From: Mycolicibacterium sp. lyk4-40-TYG-92
GTDB taxonomy: Bacteria; Actinomycetota; Actinomycetes; Mycobacteriales; Mycobacteriaceae
Direction of reading: 5' to 3'
DNA: 64,000 nucleotides
Assembly: GCF_030209435.1 (NCBI RefSeq)
Contig: NZ_JARVRX010000027.1
Span: forward strand, 54,734-118,733
The notes under the pieces are model-generated. The model did not search any database and had not been told where the DNA came from. It worked only from the letters and a program-made list of their open reading frames with translations. Below are positions 41,663 to 49,489 of the stretch, piece by piece. Each line of letters opens with the position of its first letter. The stretch's first letter is position 1. A program made the translations under genes and the position numbers.

Positions 41663-42235
41663 CTAGGGAGTGGGGCGGACGCCCCGCTCGAAGGTCCGGA
41701 TGATCAGTGGCGCGACGGTGTGCCGCGGCAGTGCACCGGCCATGGCTTGCTCGCAGCCTCGCAGGATCAATCCGTAGAGCGCGTGCCAGATCCAGGTCGG
41801 GTCGAGATCAGGGTCGAACGCGCCTTCGTCCTGCCCCCGTCTGATCAGGTTGATCACCACCTCATCGTTCGGGGACTGGGCGGGTGGGATATCGCGCAGC
41901 ACCGCCGGGTCACCGAAGAGGAAGACCAGCCGTTCACCGATCGAGACGCCGGCGGTGATGAATCGCCGCATCGCGTCGAGGGCGGGTCCGTCCTCGGTGG
42001 CGGCCTCATCCACCGCTTCAGTGAGCACGCGGATCGAATCCAGGGTCGCCTCGTAGATCAGCGTCTCGCGGTCGGCGAAGTAGCGGTGCACTGTAGTGCG
42101 GCCGACCCCGGCCACGGTGGCAATCTCCGGCATGGTGGCCGTCCGGTTCGCCGCCAGCGCAGAGGCCGTAGCGGCGAGGATCGCGGCTCGGGTACGTGCT
42201 TGCACACCCGAGAGTTGCTTTGTAGAGGCGGACAC
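41663..42235 (-). CDS. TetR-family regulator, twin copy 1
   Basis: A 190-residue TetR regulator with helix-turn-helix RTRAAILAATASALAANRTATMPEIATVAGVGRTTVHRYFADRETLI. It is about 90% identical to the protein at 44514; the most obvious change is three extra residues (a repeated NLI) in that copy. It starts at GTG 42235. The upstream operator GAACG-CTAT-CGTTC lies between this gene and the SDR it faces, so it probably represses both itself and the SDR/dehalogenase genes. Confidence 0.85.
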   Translation of the reverse strand: MSASTKQLSGVQARTRAAILAATASALAANRTATMPEIATVAGVGRTTVHRYFADRETLIYEATLDSIRVLTEAVDEAATEDGPALDAMRRFITAGVSIGERLVFLFGDPAVLRDIPPAQSPNDEVVINLIRRGQDEGAFDPDLDPTWIWHALYGLILRGCEQAMAGALPRHTVAPLIIRTFERGVRPTP

Positions 42236-42256
42236 GATGTGATCCTAGTCGCGTCC

Positions 42257-42283
42257 GGAATAGAACGCTATCGTTCCGCTATT
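42257..42283. promoter_or_regulatory. TetR operator, copy 1
   Basis: GGAATAGAACG-CTAT-CGTTCCGCTATT has the perfect core GAACG-N4-CGTTC (42263-42276). The core is conserved exactly in the second copy at 45123-45136 although the 4-bp spacer differs, which supports protein binding. Confidence 0.7.
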
Positions 42284-42289
42284 AAACAT

Positions 42290-42332
42290 GTACGTTCCTG
42301 AAATGGAGCTCATCCCGCTCGACGGAACGTAC
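42290..42332. promoter_or_regulatory. Second inverted repeat before the SDR gene
   Basis: GTACGTTCC (42290-42298) and GGAACGTAC (42324-42332) are perfect 9-bp inverted copies separated by 25 bp. They share the CGTTCC half-site with the TetR operator just upstream. The left arm falls at the edge of the duplicated unit and the right arm is absent from the copy at 45.1 kb. They may be extra TetR half-sites for the SDR promoter. Confidence 0.45.
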
Positions 42333-42377
42333 CGGACGCCTACAACGTCATACCCCCAACCGAACGAAGGAACCAAC

Positions 42378-43193
42378 GTGCAGACAGCTTCTCCAGTGGC
42401 CCTCGTGACGGGCGCCTCCTCCGGGATCGGGCGGGCGGCCGCGCTCGCCCTCGTGAAGGCCGGCTTCGCGGTGGTCGGCACGAGCCGCAACGCGGCGAAC
42501 GCCGGGCCCCTCGCCGGGGTGACGTTCCTCGATCTCGACGTCGCCAGCGACGAGTCGGTTCGCTCCCTGGTACAGGAGGTGATCGAGCGGTTCGGGCGGA
42601 TCGACGTCCTGGTCAACAATGCGGGCGTGGGCGCGGTCGGCGCCGGCGAGGAGAACTCGATCAACCAGACCAAGGACGTCTTCGACATCAACGTCTTCGG
42701 CCTGATGCGGATGACAAACGCAGTACTGCCCCACATGCGCGAACAGGGCCGTGGCCGCGTGGTCAACGTCTCCTCGGTACTCGGTCTGATCCCAGCCCCC
42801 TTCATGGCCATCTACGCCGCCACCAAGCACGCGGTAGAGGGCTACTCCGAGTCCGTGGACCACGAGCTTCGCGAGCACGGCGTCCGGATGCTGCTGGTCG
42901 AGCCGGCCTACACAAGCACGAGTTTCGAGGCGAGCAGCCTGGCCCCCGACTTGCCACTGCCGATCTACGCCGCCCAGCGGGAGATCGCCCGAGACGTGCT
43001 GGCCACAGCCTTGCGCACCGCCGACGACCCGGGCGTAGTCGCGAAGGTGATCGTCGCCGCCTCCACCGATCCGAATCCCAAGCCCCGGTACACCGCCGGC
43101 TCAATGGCCGCACGCGTCAGCCTCCTGCGCCGGATCGTGCCCTCGCGCATCTTCGACAAACAAATCCGCAAGCTCAACCGACTGGCCAGCTGA
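42378..43193 (+). CDS. Short-chain dehydrogenase/reductase
   Basis: The 271-residue SDR has TGASSGIG near residues 10-17, NNAG, catalytic Ser in VNVSSVLG and the YAATK pair. The C-terminal part (HELREHGVRMLLVEPAYTSTSF) matches the oxidoreductase group with retinol-dehydrogenase-like members. GTG 42378 has GAAGGA upstream. It is divergent from TetR copy 1 and is followed about 280 bp later by a haloalkane-dehalogenase-like hydrolase, so it may oxidise the alcohol that enzyme produces. Confidence 0.85.
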   Translation: MQTASPVALVTGASSGIGRAAALALVKAGFAVVGTSRNAANAGPLAGVTFLDLDVASDESVRSLVQEVIERFGRIDVLVNNAGVGAVGAGEENSINQTKDVFDINVFGLMRMTNAVLPHMREQGRGRVVNVSSVLGLIPAPFMAIYAATKHAVEGYSESVDHELREHGVRMLLVEPAYTSTSFEASSLAPDLPLPIYAAQREIARDVLATALRTADDPGVVAKVIVAASTDPNPKPRYTAGSMAARVSLLRRIVPSRIFDKQIRKLNRLAS

Positions 43194-43424
43194 CCCCCAG
43201 TACACCCGGCGTCTGACCAAACGCACATGCCCAACCCAGAGACACCGAAGCCAGCATCTGCATCTCTCGTCCGACCACTCTTGGAAACGGCTTACACACA
43301 CGAGCGGATCGAACGCGCGGTCACGCTCGCGGTGGGTCGAGCTGACCCGGCATTCGGGAGCTGCTCAACCGTGGCTCACCGTAAGGCTCGCGCCAGTTCA
43401 GGACCAATACTTACGGAGGACCTC

Positions 43425-43487
43425 ATGACCCCGGTCAGTACAGACAACACCGCCGCGGAAGGCACGATATCCCGTGATTGCTGCTGA
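43425..43487 (+). CDS. 20-codon leader overlapping the dehalogenase start
   Basis: ATG 43425 has one of the best ribosome-binding sites in the window (ACGGAGGACCTC). It opens a 20-codon frame ending RDCC-stop at 43487, 14 bp inside the dehalogenase gene in another frame. It could be a coupling or attenuation leader. It could also mean a small frameshift separates the true start from the dehalogenase body. Confidence 0.35.
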   Translation: MTPVSTDNTAAEGTISRDCC

Positions 43488-44433
43488 CGAGACGTTCGAC
43501 GGCACGTGGCCGTATCCCGCCCGTTTCAATGAGGCTGCCGGCTTCCGTCAGCATTATGTCGACGAGGGCCCCGAGCGGCCCGATCAGACGATCGTCATGC
43601 TGCACGGTGAGCCCACGTGGGGCTACGAGTGGCGCCACCTGATCGGGCCGCTGTCACGTCACCATCGGGTGGTCGTTCCCGACCACATGGGCTTCGGCAA
43701 GAGCGAGACGCCCCAGGATCGCACGTACGACGCGAGCGAACACATCCAGAATCTCGAATCGTTGCTCGTTGACACGCTCAATCTCACGGACATCACCCTG
43801 GTGGTCCGTGACTGGGGCGGCCCCATCGGCATCGGGTTCGCATTGCGTAATCCCGGCCGGATCTCCCGGATCTTCGCGGTGGACACTGTGCTGCCTCTCG
43901 CCGGGAGCAACGACGAACTCATGGGCATCGCCGAGCTGATGATGGCCAACAGCGCCGAGAGCCGCTGGTTCCAGTGGGCCCAGTCGGCGCTCGCGGACGG
44001 TTCGTTCGAGCAGATCCTCGGACACGCCCGTCACACCATTGCCCAGCTGATGATCGACCTGCAACATGTCGCCCGACCCGAGATCGCCACGCCGACCTGG
44101 ATCCGCGCGTACTCCAGCCCCTTCCCGACCCCGGCGGAGTGCCGCGGTGTCATCGCGTTCCCCCGGCAGGTCCTGCAGGGCCCGGAGGGCCCGCAGACCG
44201 ACGCGCCGCCTATGGAAGCTGTCGCCGTGGTTCGAAGCCTCCCGGCGATGCTGGCGGTCGGGATGCGCGACACCGCGCTACTGGCCAAGTACGTGATCCC
44301 GGCGTTCAAGCTCAGCTACCCCGACGCACCCGTGGTCGAAATCCCCGGCGCTGGCCACTTCCCGACCGAGGACGCTCCCGAGACGCTGCTGGCACTGCTC
44401 GAACTGTTCCTGCAGACGTCCGCACGCATCTGA
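43474..44433 (+). CDS. Haloalkane dehalogenase-like alpha/beta hydrolase (HLD-I type)
   Basis: The 319-residue hydrolase has aspartate rather than serine as the likely nucleophile: D113-W114-G-G, as in haloalkane dehalogenases. The oxyanion segment is H44-G-E-P-T-W49, like DhlA. The acid is probably D266 (VGMRDTAL) and the base H295 (GAGHFPTED). Trp114 beside the nucleophile could bind halide. It would convert a haloalkane to an alcohol and halide, although some relatives act on epoxides or haloacids. It starts at GTG 43474 inside a short leader frame and is bracketed by twin TetR genes. Confidence 0.78.
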   Translation: MIAADETFDGTWPYPARFNEAAGFRQHYVDEGPERPDQTIVMLHGEPTWGYEWRHLIGPLSRHHRVVVPDHMGFGKSETPQDRTYDASEHIQNLESLLVDTLNLTDITLVVRDWGGPIGIGFALRNPGRISRIFAVDTVLPLAGSNDELMGIAELMMANSAESRWFQWAQSALADGSFEQILGHARHTIAQLMIDLQHVARPEIATPTWIRAYSSPFPTPAECRGVIAFPRQVLQGPEGPQTDAPPMEAVAVVRSLPAMLAVGMRDTALLAKYVIPAFKLSYPDAPVVEIPGAGHFPTEDAPETLLALLELFLQTSARI

Positions 44434-44438
44434 AGGCT

Positions 44439-44474
44439 GAACGGCCGGGTCTGCGCGCGCGGAGCCGGCCGTTC
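44439..44474. terminator. Hairpin terminator between convergent genes
   Basis: GAACGGCCGG (44439-44448) and CCGGCCGTTC (44465-44474) form a perfect 10-bp GC-rich stem with a 16-base loop. It lies between the convergent dehalogenase-like gene and TetR copy 2. Confidence 0.7.
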
Positions 44475-44513
44475 GATGTGAGCGAGGCTGGTCTCGTCGT
44501 ATTCCCGTTGCCC

Positions 44514-45095
44514 CTAGGGAGCCGGACGCACGCCGCGCTCGAAGGTCCGGATGATCAGCGGCGCGACGGTGTGCTGCGGCAGCGCACCGGCCATGGCCTG
44601 CTCGCAGCCTCGCAGGATCAATCCGTAGAGCGCGTGCTGGATCCAGGTCGGGTTGACGTCTGGGTCGAACACCCCTTCATGCTGTCCGCGCGTGATCAGG
44701 TTGATCAGGTTGATGACTAACGCCTCATTCGGGGACTGGGCCGGTGGGATATCGCGGAGTCCCGCCGGGTCGCCGAAGAGAAAGACCAGCCGTTCACCGA
44801 TCGAGACGCCGGCGGTGATGAATCGCCGCATCGCGTCGAGTGCGGGTCCGTCCTCGGTGGCGGCCTCATCCACCGCTTCAGTGAGCACGCGGATCGAATC
44901 CAGGGTCGCCTCGTAGATCAGCGTCTCGCGGTCGGCGAAGTAGCGGTGCACCGTGGTGCGACCGACCCCGGCCACGGTGGCAATCTCCGGCAGGGTAGCC
45001 GTCCGGTTGACCGCCAATGCAGAGGCCGTAGCAGCGAGGATCGCGGCTCGGGTACGCGCTTGCACACCCGAGAGTTGCTTCGTCGAGACAGACAC
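44514..45095 (-). CDS. TetR-family regulator, twin copy 2
   Basis: A 193-residue TetR protein almost identical to copy 1 at 41663. The helix-turn-helix differs at only two residues in its flanks, so both should bind the same operator. A 9-bp tandem duplication gives the inserted NLI, and a few substitutions lie in the ligand-binding half. Its own operator at 45117 is intact. It probably cross-regulates with copy 1. Confidence 0.85.
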   Translation of the reverse strand: MSVSTKQLSGVQARTRAAILAATASALAVNRTATLPEIATVAGVGRTTVHRYFADRETLIYEATLDSIRVLTEAVDEAATEDGPALDAMRRFITAGVSIGERLVFLFGDPAGLRDIPPAQSPNEALVINLINLITRGQHEGVFDPDVNPTWIQHALYGLILRGCEQAMAGALPQHTVAPLIIRTFERGVRPAP

Positions 45096-45116
45096 GATGT
45101 GATACTAGTCGCGCCC

Positions 45117-45143
45117 GGAATAGAACGTTGACGTTCCTATATT
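45117..45143. promoter_or_regulatory. TetR operator, copy 2
   Basis: GGAATAGAACG-TTGA-CGTTCCTATATT has the same perfect GAACG-N4-CGTTC core as copy 1. It lies between TetR copy 2 and the DUF732/MmpS/MmpL block, so this regulator may also control the latter. Confidence 0.7.
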
Positions 45144-45217
45144 GAACAGTTATGTTCTTCTAGCCGACCAACGCGGACGGCACAGATACCGACAGCCCCA
45201 AGGACAGGACCCACCGT

Positions 45218-45571
45218 ATGAGAGCAATCATGAAAGAGAGTGGCTCGGCGCTGCTGGGGATCATGGCGGCTGTCGCCGGCGTTGCCGTTGCCTGGCCTGT
45301 GCACGCTGATCCCGACACCGATTTCGCGAACGAGCTCCACACGTACGGCGTCTACGGGCAGAAGGACTACAACGCGTGGATCGGCAAGATCACGTGCAAG
45401 CGGCTCTACACCGGGCTCGACGCGGATGCCGACAAGTCGGCGAAGTTCGTCTTCAGGCAATTGCCGAAGGGCAGCACGACCGAACAGGCGTGGCAATTCC
45501 TTGGCGCCGCGATCAACACCTATTGCCCCGAACAGGCACCGGTCCTGCAACGGGTAGCCGGGCAGGGGTGA
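45218..45571 (+). CDS. Exported DUF732 family protein
   Basis: The 117-residue small protein has an N-terminal signal peptide (SALLGIMAAVAGVAVAWPVHA, probable cleavage before DPDTD). The mature domain has two cysteines (TCKRLYTG and NTYCPEQA), the pattern of mycobacterial DUF732 proteins. AAGGACAGGA precedes ATG 45218. It is followed directly by a second exported protein and an MmpS/MmpL pair. Function is unknown; envelope or periplasmic. Confidence 0.85.
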   Translation: MRAIMKESGSALLGIMAAVAGVAVAWPVHADPDTDFANELHTYGVYGQKDYNAWIGKITCKRLYTGLDADADKSAKFVFRQLPKGSTTEQAWQFLGAAINTYCPEQAPVLQRVAGQG

Positions 45572-45576
45572 ACACC

Positions 45577-46017
45577 ATGTATCTGCGCGCAGGGTTCGCG
45601 GCACTCGCGATGTGCGGAACCGTCCTCGCCACAGCCGGTTTCGCGGGGGCTGATGCCACTGACGACTATCCGATTCCGAATCGGATCCTGAAGACGAACT
45701 GCACCGTCGACCAGTACATGGCCGCCGTGCGCGACGTGGAGCCGGTCTACTACGAGCGCTATATGACCGATTACAAGAACCGGCCGGTCGACGTCCAAGA
45801 CGCCGCCCGTGACCGCATTCGCTGGTTCTTCTCCTTGGATTACGCGGCGCGGCGCCAGTATTCGGAGGACACCGCAACCAACGTCTACTACGAGCAGATG
45901 GCCACTCACTGGGGCAACTGGGCCAAGCTGTTCTTCAACAACAAAGGCGTTGCCGCGCACGGCACCGACATTTGCATGAATTACCCGCCGAACGACCCAT
46001 CCGTCTGGATCTGGTAG
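45577..46017 (+). CDS. Exported DUF5078-like protein
   Basis: The 146-residue protein starts with a signal peptide (MYLRAGFAALAMCGTVLATAGFAGA). The mature part is aromatic-rich, with YPIPNRILKTNCTVDQYMAAVRDVEPVYYERYM and a second Cys in HGTDICMNYPP, matching mycobacterial DUF5078 proteins. AGGGGTG lies 6 bp before ATG 45577; GTG 45568, overlapping the previous stop, is an alternative. Its position before mmpS/mmpL suggests a periplasmic role in lipid export. Confidence 0.75.
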   Translation: MYLRAGFAALAMCGTVLATAGFAGADATDDYPIPNRILKTNCTVDQYMAAVRDVEPVYYERYMTDYKNRPVDVQDAARDRIRWFFSLDYAARRQYSEDTATNVYYEQMATHWGNWAKLFFNNKGVAAHGTDICMNYPPNDPSVWIW

Positions 46018-46115
46018 CGGCACGCAACCTGACGCCCGCTTCTCTACGCTCCCCCCTCCCCGTCCACAGGACGCCGCTAGGTCGGCAAATGGACACGCAC
46101 ATCGAAAGGCTTCTC

Positions 46116-46562
46116 ATGCTGACATCACCGATACGAAGGGCCGCCGCCCGCCATTGGGCGGCGCTCGTGGCGATCATCGTGGTGGTCTTGGTCGTCACCG
46201 GCGTCTACCGATTGCACGGCATCTTCGGATCGCAGGACCAAACCTCAAGGCCCTCAGCTGATTCGCCCGAGAACACCGGATTCAACCCCAAACGGGTCCA
46301 GCTGCAGGTGGTCGGAAATCCCGGCGCGCGGGCAACCATCAACTTCCTCGACGAGAACGCTCAACCCCAGCGCATCGACGACGCACCCCTGCCGTGGTCG
46401 CACGACTTGGCCACCGAGGACACGACGCTGTTCGCCGACCTACGCGCCCAAGGCAATTCGAGCAGCATCACCTGCCGCATCACCGTCAACGGCATTGTCA
46501 AAGACGAAAGGTCTTCAAACGACGTGAACGGATACATCGCCTGCCTGGACAAAACAGCATGA
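46116..46562 (+). CDS. mmpS: MmpS-family membrane protein
   Basis: The 148-residue protein has one N-terminal membrane helix (WAALVAIIVVVLVVTGVYRL) and a periplasmic MmpS domain (PKRVQLQVVGNPGARATINFLDE...PLPWSHDL...CRITVNGIVKDERSSNDVNGYIACL). AAAGG precedes ATG 46116; an earlier ATG at 46089 has no such site. MmpS proteins assist MmpL transporters in exporting lipids or siderophores. The stop overlaps the MmpL start by 4 bp. Confidence 0.9.
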   Translation: MLTSPIRRAAARHWAALVAIIVVVLVVTGVYRLHGIFGSQDQTSRPSADSPENTGFNPKRVQLQVVGNPGARATINFLDENAQPQRIDDAPLPWSHDLATEDTTLFADLRAQGNSSSITCRITVNGIVKDERSSNDVNGYIACLDKTA

Positions 46563-49477
46563 GCCAGCACGGGACAGCGGCACCACACCGTTCTCGGTCA
46601 GCGCGCGTGATCCGCACTCTGGCCCTACCGATCATTGTCATCTGGATCGCGGTCGCCGGCGTGACGAACATCCTGGTGCCCCAACTCGAGATCGTCGGCA
46701 CCGAGCGTTCGGTGGCCCTGAACGCACCTGATTCCCCGTCGGTCATGGACATGAAGCACATCGGGGAGAAGTTCGGCGAGTTCAACTCCGACAGTGCCGC
46801 CGTCATCGTGCTCGAAGGCGATCAGCCGCTGGGACAGGACGCGCACACCTACTACGACGGCCTGGTCGCGAAGTTGCGCGCAGACACCCAACACGTCCAG
46901 CACGTACAGGACTTCTGGGGCGATTCGGTGACCGCCGGCGGCGCCCAGAGCAAGGACGGCAAGTCAGCGCTCGTGCAGGTTTACCTTCAAGGCAACCAGG
47001 GTCAGGCGCGATCCAATCATTCCGTCGACAGCATCCGCAAGATCGTGGCCGACACGCCGCCACCGCCGGGGGTCAAGGCGTACGTCACCGGCGCCGCCCC
47101 GCTGATCACCGACAACTTCGAGATCGGCAACGAAGGCACCCACATCATCACTGCCGTCACGTTTCTCGTCATCGCGGTGATGCTGCTCATCGTCTACCGC
47201 TCCGTGGCCACCATGTTGATCGTTCTCCTCGTGGTCGCCGTCGAACTCGGCGCAACGCGAGGCGTGGTCGCGCTGCTGGGCAACGCGGGACTGTTCGACC
47301 TGTCCACCTACGCGGTGAATCTTCTGACAGGCATGGCCATCGCGGCGGGCACCGACTACGCGATCTTCCTCGTCGGCCGGTACCAGGAAGCCCGCGGCAA
47401 GGACCTGGATCGCGAGGCGGCCTACCACGACATGTTCGGTGGCACCGTCCACGTCATCGTCGGCTCCGGACTCACCATCATCGGTGCAGTGGCGTGCCTG
47501 CACTTCACCCGGCTCCCGTATTTCAGCAGCATCGGCCTCCCTACCGCGGTGGGCCTGGTCGTGACGTTGGCCGCGGCGCTGACCCTCGGGCCGGCGGTGG
47601 TGACCGTCGCCATGCGGTTCGGGTTCCTCGATCCCAAACGTGCGCTTCGCACCACGGGGTGGCGCCGCGTCGGCACGACCATCGTGCGGTGGCCGGGAGC
47701 CGTGCTCGTCGCTTCGTTGGCAGTGGCCGCGGTGGGCCTGCTCGCGTTGCCGGGAGCACAGATCAGCTTCGACGGACGGCCCTACATGCCCGATGACGCC
47801 CCCGCCAACATCGGATATACCGCCGCGGAGCGCCACTTCTCGGAGGCGCGGCTCAATCCCGAGTTGCTGATGATCGAATCCGATCACGACATGCGCAATC
47901 CCGCGGACATGCTGGTTCTGGAACGCGTCGCCAAAGCGGTGTTGCATACCCCCGGCATCGCACTGGTGCAATCGATCACGCGACCCCTCGGCACGCCGCT
48001 CAAACACAGTTCCATTCCGTTTCAGATCAGCGCCCAGAACGCAGGCCAGGTCATGAATCTGAGCTACCAGGAGAGCAGGGCGCGCGACCTGCTGACCCAG
48101 ATCGATCAGACCGGTAAGGCGATCGACATCTTGCAACGTCAGCTCGCCTTGCAGCAGCAAGCCACCAACGCCACTGAGGAACAGGTGCGGGCATTCCACG
48201 ACACCGTCGACACCATCAACGCGGTCCGAGACAACCTCGCCAACTTCGACGACTTCTTCCGGCCGCTGCGCAACTACTTCTACTGGGAACCACACTGCGA
48301 GAACATCCCGACGTGTGCGGCCATGCGATCGGTGTTCGACTCACTCGACGGTGTCGCCGAACTCAGTGACCAATTCGGCAAGATCACCGCGAGCCTCGAC
48401 AAACTCAACGCGCTGCAACCGCAGGTGCAGTCGCTGATCCCGCCTCAGCTCGACATCCAGAAGACCAATCGCGCACTGCTGCAGTCGAATTACGCCACCA
48501 TCAGCGGCACGCTGGCACAGGGCCGAGAGGCACTGGAGAACGCCACCGCGCTCGGCAAGGCCTTCGACGACGCCAAGAACGACGATTCGTTCTACCTCCC
48601 GCCGGACGCGTTCGACAACGCCGAGTTCAAGCGCGCCCTCGAGCAGTTCTTGTCGCCCGACGGCAAAGCCGCCCGGATGACGATCACGCACGTGGGCAAA
48701 CCCGCCAGCCCCGACGGCATCTCGCACATCGACGCCATCCGAGACTCTGCGTTCGATGCCATCAAGGCGACCCCGCTGTCGGACGCGAGAATCTACATCG
48801 CCGGCACGGCATCGTCCTACAAGGACATCCAGGAGGCATCGCTGTACGACCTGATGATCGTCACCTTGGCGGCCATCGCGTTGATCCTGCTGGTGATGAT
48901 CTTCATCACCCGCAGCTTCGTGGCGGCCATCGTGATCGTCGGCACTGTCGTGCTTTCGCTCGGAGCCGCACTCGGGCTGTCAGTCCTGGTGTGGCAGTAC
49001 ATCTTCGGTGTCGAGCTGTTCTGGCTCGTGCCCGCCCTGGCCATCATCATCCTGCTCGCGGTCGGCGCGGACTACAACCTCCTGCTGATCTCCCGGTTCA
49101 AAGAGGAGCTGGGCGCCGGATTGAATACCGGCATCATCCGCGCGATGGGCGGCACCGGCGGCGTCGTCACAGCCGCAGGACTGGTGTTCGCTTTCACCCT
49201 CGGCTCGTTCATCGTCAGCGACCTGGTCATGATCCAGCAGATCGGCACCACCATCTGCCTCGGCCTCGTCTTCGACACATTGATCGTGCGATCGCTCCTG
49301 ACACCGTCGATCGCGGCACTGCTGGGCCGCTGGTTCTGGTGGCCGCTGAACGTGCGCACCAGGCCGGCCAGCCAGATGCTGCAACCGTTCGGTTCGCGGA
49401 TCTCTGTCCGCAAACTGTTGGGGACAGATTCCACGGACACGCACAAAGCCGATCCCGTCAACGCGCCGAACAACTAG
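46559..49477 (+). CDS. mmpL: MmpL-family RND transporter
   Basis: The 972-residue RND superfamily transporter has the MmpL layout: membrane helix 1, a periplasmic domain, five helices, a second large periplasmic domain with a coiled-coil insertion (ALQQQATNATEEQVRAFHDTVDT), and a final helix set. The proton-relay Asp-Tyr pairs are D266-Y267 (GTDYAIF) and D838-Y839 (GADYNLL). It would export a lipid or lipid-like molecule across the inner membrane with the coupled MmpS. Twin-TetR operator 2 lies upstream of the block, a possible control point. Confidence 0.93.
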   Translation: MSQHGTAAPHRSRSARVIRTLALPIIVIWIAVAGVTNILVPQLEIVGTERSVALNAPDSPSVMDMKHIGEKFGEFNSDSAAVIVLEGDQPLGQDAHTYYDGLVAKLRADTQHVQHVQDFWGDSVTAGGAQSKDGKSALVQVYLQGNQGQARSNHSVDSIRKIVADTPPPPGVKAYVTGAAPLITDNFEIGNEGTHIITAVTFLVIAVMLLIVYRSVATMLIVLLVVAVELGATRGVVALLGNAGLFDLSTYAVNLLTGMAIAAGTDYAIFLVGRYQEARGKDLDREAAYHDMFGGTVHVIVGSGLTIIGAVACLHFTRLPYFSSIGLPTAVGLVVTLAAALTLGPAVVTVAMRFGFLDPKRALRTTGWRRVGTTIVRWPGAVLVASLAVAAVGLLALPGAQISFDGRPYMPDDAPANIGYTAAERHFSEARLNPELLMIESDHDMRNPADMLVLERVAKAVLHTPGIALVQSITRPLGTPLKHSSIPFQISAQNAGQVMNLSYQESRARDLLTQIDQTGKAIDILQRQLALQQQATNATEEQVRAFHDTVDTINAVRDNLANFDDFFRPLRNYFYWEPHCENIPTCAAMRSVFDSLDGVAELSDQFGKITASLDKLNALQPQVQSLIPPQLDIQKTNRALLQSNYATISGTLAQGREALENATALGKAFDDAKNDDSFYLPPDAFDNAEFKRALEQFLSPDGKAARMTITHVGKPASPDGISHIDAIRDSAFDAIKATPLSDARIYIAGTASSYKDIQEASLYDLMIVTLAAIALILLVMIFITRSFVAAIVIVGTVVLSLGAALGLSVLVWQYIFGVELFWLVPALAIIILLAVGADYNLLLISRFKEELGAGLNTGIIRAMGGTGGVVTAAGLVFAFTLGSFIVSDLVMIQQIGTTICLGLVFDTLIVRSLLTPSIAALLGRWFWWPLNVRTRPASQMLQPFGSRISVRKLLGTDSTDTHKADPVNAPNN

Positions 49478-49489
49478 GAGGATTAGGTC

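Larger units (their letters stand above)
41663..42296. repeat. Left copy of a ~630-bp duplicated TetR-operator unit
   Basis: This segment (TetR gene plus operator) recurs in the same orientation at 44514-45157 with roughly 90% identity. The two copies flank the SDR and dehalogenase-like genes. Duplication of regulator plus operator together preserves autoregulation and allows recombination to delete or amplify the cassette. Confidence 0.85.
44514..45157. repeat. Right copy of the duplicated TetR-operator unit
   Basis: This is a direct repeat of 41663-42296, including the operator region. Identity fades just beyond the operator, before the secreted-protein gene at 45218. It defines the right limit of the dehalogenase cassette. 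Confidence 0.85.

Noticed and set aside
46964..48295. 443-codon minus-strand open frame inside mmpL
   Set aside because: It lies wholly within the MmpL gene, whose motifs and membrane helices are clear. Its composition (His, Arg, Gly, Asp repeats) is typical of the reverse frame of high-GC coding DNA.
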